From: Durusdinium trenchii
Lineage: Eukaryota > Sar > Dinophyceae > Suessiales > Symbiodiniaceae
Length of the DNA stretch: 64,000 nucleotides
Direction: 5' to 3'
Assembly (NCBI GenBank): GCA_963970005.1
Contig: CAXAMN010029027.1
Span: 1,592,075 to 1,656,074, forward strand
Shown here: positions 59,388-64,000 of the stretch, piece by piece
Numbering within the stretch: position 1 is the first letter of the stretch
Layout: each line of letters opens with the position of its first letter
The notes under the pieces: generated by a model
The model's database searches: none
Told to the model about the DNA's origin: nothing
The model's input: the letters and a program-made list of their open reading frames with translations, nothing else
Program-made: the position numbers and the translations under genes

Positions 59388-61041
59388 GCGATGGTATTTT
59401 TCGCGATTGGACAGTTTTTTTGTTGTTTTTCTTTTATTTTTTTTAAATCGGAAGTTCTTTTTTTTTTGCGCGTTTCCTCCCCCCCAAGAAAGAGAAGAAC
59501 ACCGGTGACCAATTGTCTGGACCCCAGAAATCTGGCAGTGTTTTGGGAAGTCTTGGGCTGCTTGGTGGAACAGCCAGATTCTTTTGCTTTGGATCCCCAG
59601 AGTCGCTGGAGATCCGTTGCTTCGGCTTCCCCAGATAGGCTCACACCGAATTCAGTCGCAGCCGAGGCATTCGAAAACCCTGCCGATGTGGATCCGGACG
59701 AGATCAGTGGAGAAAGGTCCGGCAATGTGGGACCGGACATGTGGACGTGTGATGTGGGGGTTCTTGGGGTCGATGTGGTGCCAGCTCTGGCAGGGAATTC
59801 AGTTTTTCTTCTCCACTTGGGGGTGAACATGGAAACACTGGGTTTTCTCCTGACCATCACTTAAATCCACAAGCCCTAAACACACTGCCGCGCGGTCACT
59901 ACTTGGGCTCCAAGAAAAGAGACAGCTCCGAACCATTTACAGTTACAGAAAGGCCTGAAACTCTGGCATCGGCCGAACTCCTCGCGACCGATTCGGCCAG
60001 AACACCTCCATCCACCATCATCGCTGCAAGCCCGCGGCCGCCGTTCGGAGCGAGGACGAGGACGAGCGCGTGTTCCGAGCCTCCACCTCCAGATCCGGAG
60101 GGTTTCCGTCCTCAGTCCGCGTGCGCGCGCCGGCGCCGGCGCCCCTCCCCCGAGCCGTGGATTGCGGGTTGAAAGACGGGGACCTAGACTAGACCAAGGA
60201 CAGTCCTTTTGAGGATCTCCCCCATGAAATACACACCCGATGACCTCATTTTGCCTCACTTGGGTTGGGGAAGCCGCTCTCATCCGAACAATTGCAATGC
60301 CCCAACCTCTCCCAAAAAAGGTCACCATGATTCAGCTTCCGTTTTTGTGGGCATTCAGCTTCTGTTCTTTTTTTGCCAGACTCGCTATGTCCCTTCTTTC
60401 AAGCACTTCGCACCGAACGCCCGTTCTTCCTCGGACGCCCGGAGGGACGACGTCCCGGCCGAGCTCCAAGGTCGCTCCGCGGCGAGCTCGGGCGGAACCG
60501 TCGTCGGAACCGTCGTCGAGCTGAGCGAGCAGAGCGAGCGCGTGATGGCTCCCAGGTGGCAAAAGGGGCGAAAACAGAGCCGAAAAGAAGGAGTGCTTTT
60601 TGATGGTAGGAGCGGAGCGAGCATGCGAGAGCTTTTTGGGGGTTCTGACTTCCAAAAGGACTGGATGTCTGTATTTTGCATTGGGTAGTTTTGTGTTTTG
60701 TTTACACCTTGCCTTTAATGACGATAGTATGAATTATTCCCGGGTAGATGACCACCCCTGACCACATGGCAGGGGGTATGTTTCGGTGGAAGGAAGCGCC
60801 ACAACCGGCTGTGGATGTTTTAAAGACATTTTCCAATGAAAAACTGGCTTTGGCAGTGGAAAGCGGTCGAAAATGACTCGGGATTTGGGTGGAAGGAGGA
60901 TGGACCAGGGGGAAGCCCTTCCAAACAGGACCACGTGCGGAACATCCTTGAGAACCACCAAGATCAGATCGATCGATCTGGTCAGTTGAGGTAGAAACAG
61001 GAGTCTTCTCCAGATGGAGGGCTGAGTTCCGCTTTCCCAAG
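59388..61041. other. No firm gene; possible exons
   Basis: Open stretches at about 59500-59750 (including NPADVDPDEISGERSGNVG, similar to 40360) and 60400-60600 (Ser/Arg-rich) could be exons. No domain recognised and no consistent splice phases found. Confidence 0.3.
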
Positions 61042-61110
61042 GCTGCCTTCGCCGAGCATCACAAGATGCCGCTGAAGGAGGTCCGGGATCTCTTCGCCCA
61101 GCTGAACGAG
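61042..61110 (+). CDS. Helical-repeat motif exon, copy 2
   Basis: 69 bp in phase 0 between CCCAAG and GCGGTC (GC donor): AAFAEHHKMPLKEVRDLFAQ, then LNE. Same length as 52466-52534, but the donor type changed from GT to GC. Confidence 0.5.
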
Positions 61111-61264
61111 GCGGTCGGGGTCGATTTGGGCATCGGGACGCACTGCAGTAGCAGCAGAAGGCACCCAGCCAGATGGCCGCCGATGGCCTCAGCATCTCAG
61201 AGGTTCCCTGGAGTGGGAACTGATAGGGAACTGAGGCCAGTCCACATCGCAGATACCGTTAGCG

Positions 61265-61654
61265 TTGGCCTCAAGTTGTGTGGGAGAAAGAGTTGGGAGA
61301 CAAGCCTTACCTCGCCAGGAACAACGCTGGCTGACCTGCATGCGCTTCCGTCACTTGGTCCTTAAAGAGAAACCTGAAAATCATACTTCTTGGGGGTGCA
61401 AGAGGAGTGAACACATGGAGGCAGCAGGAGATAATGATTCTGCCAACTTTTGGTGGTTGCGCAAGGTTGATGATGTCGATGGTCACCCCTGGCTTAGACC
61501 GGTCAACTGTGCGGTGGTGGTCTCGGTTGGCTTGGTTCACCTTCGTTCGCCCCATCCGCCCCAAGCCCCACCGCTCCTCACTCGTCAAGGATATGACCCG
61601 AACAAAAGTGGGGTGCCGGCGATCAAGCTTCTTCAACTCTTCGTTCAGACCTGA
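61265..61654 (+). CDS. Conserved open stretch, copy 2 (uncertain)
   Basis: Counterpart of 52756-53322 with LTCMRFRHLVLKEKPENH and DPNKSGVPAIKLLQLF. Stops at 61652. Strand not certain, as for copy 1. Confidence 0.3.
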   Translation: MASSCVGERVGRQALPRQEQRWLTCMRFRHLVLKEKPENHTSWGCKRSEHMEAAGDNDSANFWWLRKVDDVDGHPWLRPVNCAVVVSVGLVHLRSPHPPQAPPLLTRQGYDPNKSGVPAIKLLQLFVQT

Positions 61655-62213
61655 GAATTCGACTTCGACGGCGCGCTTAAGTTCGGCGAAGGCGCAAACT
61701 GGTGAAGTTCGCAAACTGGAAGGCGAGGTGGAAGAAGGCGTTGGCTGGAAGAAGAGAAAGTAGTACAGAAAGAACAGCATGTTCTTTAGAGGACCACTTC
61801 TTTCCTTTGATGGACATTCCTGTTGTATTCAAGAACACATAAGAACATCAGGTCATGTAGACTCTTGAGGATATGGGCATGGCCCAAGGCCTTTCAGAGG
61901 ATGTGCAAAATGGGTGGGGTTATGATGGTGTTCCTTAGGAGTCGACCCATGACCCATGACCCATGGGACCCATGGGACCGCTCAGGTGCACTCTTGCCAG
62001 ACGAATGGCTTTCGAGAGCGGCATCCTTTAGACCGTGATCCTGACGGATGCCGCTAGGATGGCGGGGTCGGTGGGGGAACCCCGACAGGAGAAGGAGAAA
62101 ACACACACACAGACCAGGGTCATCCAATGGGTGTCCTGGCTGGACTACCCCACACTACCGGCCGAAAAAGGCTTCACAGGGCACCCCGACAGGAGACTGC
62201 CTGGTATACACTG

Positions 62214-62307
62214 CCTGGGTCCCTAACATGGTGACGTGGATGGCCTGGCCCCGAGTTCGGAAGACCAAATCCACCAACAGGTGGTGCCATCCATGTTAGG
62301 AACCCAG
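62214..62307. repeat. Imperfect inverted repeat
   Basis: CTGGGTCCCTAACATGG (62214 on) pairs with CCATGTTAGGAACCCAG (about 62291-62307) with one mismatch. No element boundaries seen. Confidence 0.6.
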
Positions 62308-63886
62308 TACATCAGAAAGACACACGAAATGACTTGGATCTGAGAACGAAATGACTTGGGGAAGAATGGCGCTTCGGTGAAGAAAGCCCAACCAACGGCG
62401 CGACCGGGTTCGACCGGTCGACGGTGTCTGCACCGTCCCTGCCGTGGTTCGTGTGGACTTGGACCGCTCGACCATTGAGGCACAAGGTGGACTAAGGTGA
62501 CCCAGGCGAGTCTGAATGTTGCTCCTGACAGGCTGCGAGCCTCTCTTTTCATTCCCTTCCTTATCTCGTAGCTGGAACTTGGCTACGGGCAATCTGGTGA
62601 AGCAGGTAATGGTTGTACTGTTGGTACTGCAAGACATGTCAATGCATTCACTTTGTGATGGGATGGTCATGATCATGGGCCAGTAAGTGTCTCACCACAT
62701 AGCCACATGACCATCCAACACTGCCTGTTACCTTTCAAATCTCCTTTGCCTGCATATCTCTGACCAGTGGAAAGACCTTGAAGATTGCAAGAGGGAAGTG
62801 ATTGCGACATGAAGTCTTTCCTAGCTTGTCTTCTTGAGTTGGACAGCTGGCTGCAAGACCATCACTACAAAGCCATCACTTGTGGTGTCGGACTCGTGTG
62901 ATTCTGTTTTCGTCACCCTGAGAAAACTCACCGTGACGCGCCGATCAGCGGGTCGCTGGTACTCTTAAACATGCTTTTCGTGGGCCCTGTTCTCACAGAG
63001 TTCAGCTTGAAACTTCCACTGGACCGACCACCGACCATCACCGACACCAAACAGGAAGCCCAAAACAGTACTCCCGTACTCCCAGCATTGCTCCTAGAAC
63101 AGGTGACCCTTTTTTCGGGAGCCTCTTTTTTTTCCACCACGACCACGTCGTTGGTCACCGACATCGGTCATCCGTGCCTTTGAACTTGAACCGTGGTCCA
63201 CAAATGGTACACCCTAGAAGTCCAGTTCGACGATTTGTGGCACCACCCCAGTAGATGAAATTCCTTTTCGGGTCATCCGAAGAGCATTTCAAACATTAGT
63301 CTTTGACTTTCAGGGTACATATAATTATATATATATATACAGAAACGATTCCGAAGAGTCCTCCACCATGTCAGCTGAGGGTCTCTAGATGTTACAAGCG
63401 ATCCGCCTCCTCCTCTCCTCCTCCTCCTCGTTTTGGAATCTGGGTGTTGGCTTCTTCCCTGTGCTTTGGCGGTGTGCATTTCTCGGAGTGCTTGGCGGTT
63501 CTGGCCGCGCTCCAGTTTCTGAGATGGTTGCTCAGGGACGTGCCCGGACGACATTCCAAGTCTGGCAAGAATCCACTCTCCACGAGGGGTGTCCAGTTGC
63601 TTCTTAGATTCTGCTCAGCTCAAACATTAAGACACGGACCCCAGAACCCCCCATGCGAGCGAGTCCTTTACCCAAAGCGATAGACTTGTCTTCCGACTTT
63701 CCATACCTACATGACAGCAAGGCTAAGCTAGCCATACGGCAGATCCGGTCGTCCAAAGAAACTGCGTGCGACCAATCTTTGCAAATCTAGAGGGTGGGGA
63801 TCACTCGAAGTCCAGTATTCATGTTGGTAGAGGTCGTTGGGAAGCTTCCTGTATGGTGGTGTCCTGGGAGTGGCAAGGTTTCGACC

Positions 63887-64000
63887 AGATTCTGAAGAAG
63901 GCGGATGTTCAACCTACACTGCAGCGTGGCGACCCACTTCTGAAGAAGGAAGCTGTTCAATCCACACCGCAGCGTGGTGACCCAATTCCGAAGAAGGAGG
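63887..64000 (+). CDS. In-frame 48-bp tandem repeat, running off the window
   Basis: Each unit encodes 16 residues: DQILKKADVQPTLQRG, DPLLKKEAVQSTPQRG, DPIPKKE... The frame is open and the repeat length is a multiple of three, which suggests a repetitive exon. The 54.37 kb copy of the block has only one unit (DQILKKADVQPALQRG). Confidence 0.5.

Larger units (their letters stand above)
61020..63950. repeat. Duplicated block, copy 2
   Basis: Counterpart of 52430-54420 (see there), longer by inserted sequence. It includes the motif exon, the conserved open stretch and the region before the tandem repeat at the window end. Confidence 0.75.

Overview
This window looks like nuclear DNA of a dinoflagellate, probably close to the Symbiodiniaceae. 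Coding sequence is sparse and cut into short exons. Several introns start with GA or GC rather than GT. The left gene encodes a stonustoxin/verrucotoxin-like (SNTX) domain with Cys-rich W-x-D modules, a combination I associate with dinoflagellates. The retroelements (Copia-like gag/protease, tyrosine-recombinase element, giant LINE) also fit. This assignment is inference from content; no rRNA or other marker gene is present.

Left part (1-34.3 kb, + strand): one long gene, entering from before the window. Nine exons are well supported (1-200, 365-493, 650-763, 867-951, 1106-1173, 1307-1660, 5755-6292, 14856-14962, 16054-18177) and a tenth (about 33332-34304) is likely. Three retroelements sit in three of its introns: a decayed Copia-like gag/protease fragment (about 1.8-4.6 kb), a 7.7 kb tyrosine-recombinase (DIRS/Ngaro-type) element with split direct repeats (6580-14292), and a 14.3 kb LINE-like element flanked by a perfect 111-bp target-site duplication (18638-32894). 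All three carry many frameshifts while host exons stay open. The tyrosine-recombinase element and the LINE both carry a related C5-methyltransferase-like domain.

Middle (34.3-52 kb): mostly non-coding. It holds a possible minus-strand exon (36.6-36.9 kb), a probable + strand gene with TRAF-type zinc fingers and a RING finger split over exons (37.8-40.9 kb), and a ParB/sulfiredoxin-like exon (41.5 kb). Next to that exon is a 2.2 kb element with 26-bp terminal inverted repeats and internal palindromes. A 55-bp minisatellite, a 285-bp direct-repeat pair and a 43-46-bp minisatellite follow.

Right part (52-64 kb): exons of a Pro-rich, coiled-coil protein with a repeated helical motif (54.66-57.19 kb), related single-motif exons at 52.47 and 61.04 kb, a roughly 2-3 kb duplicated block (52.4-54.4 versus 61.0-63.95 kb), duplicated short exons (37.28 and 59.32 kb), and an in-frame 48-bp tandem repeat that runs off the end. 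Boundaries here are inferred from splice signals and repeat homology only.
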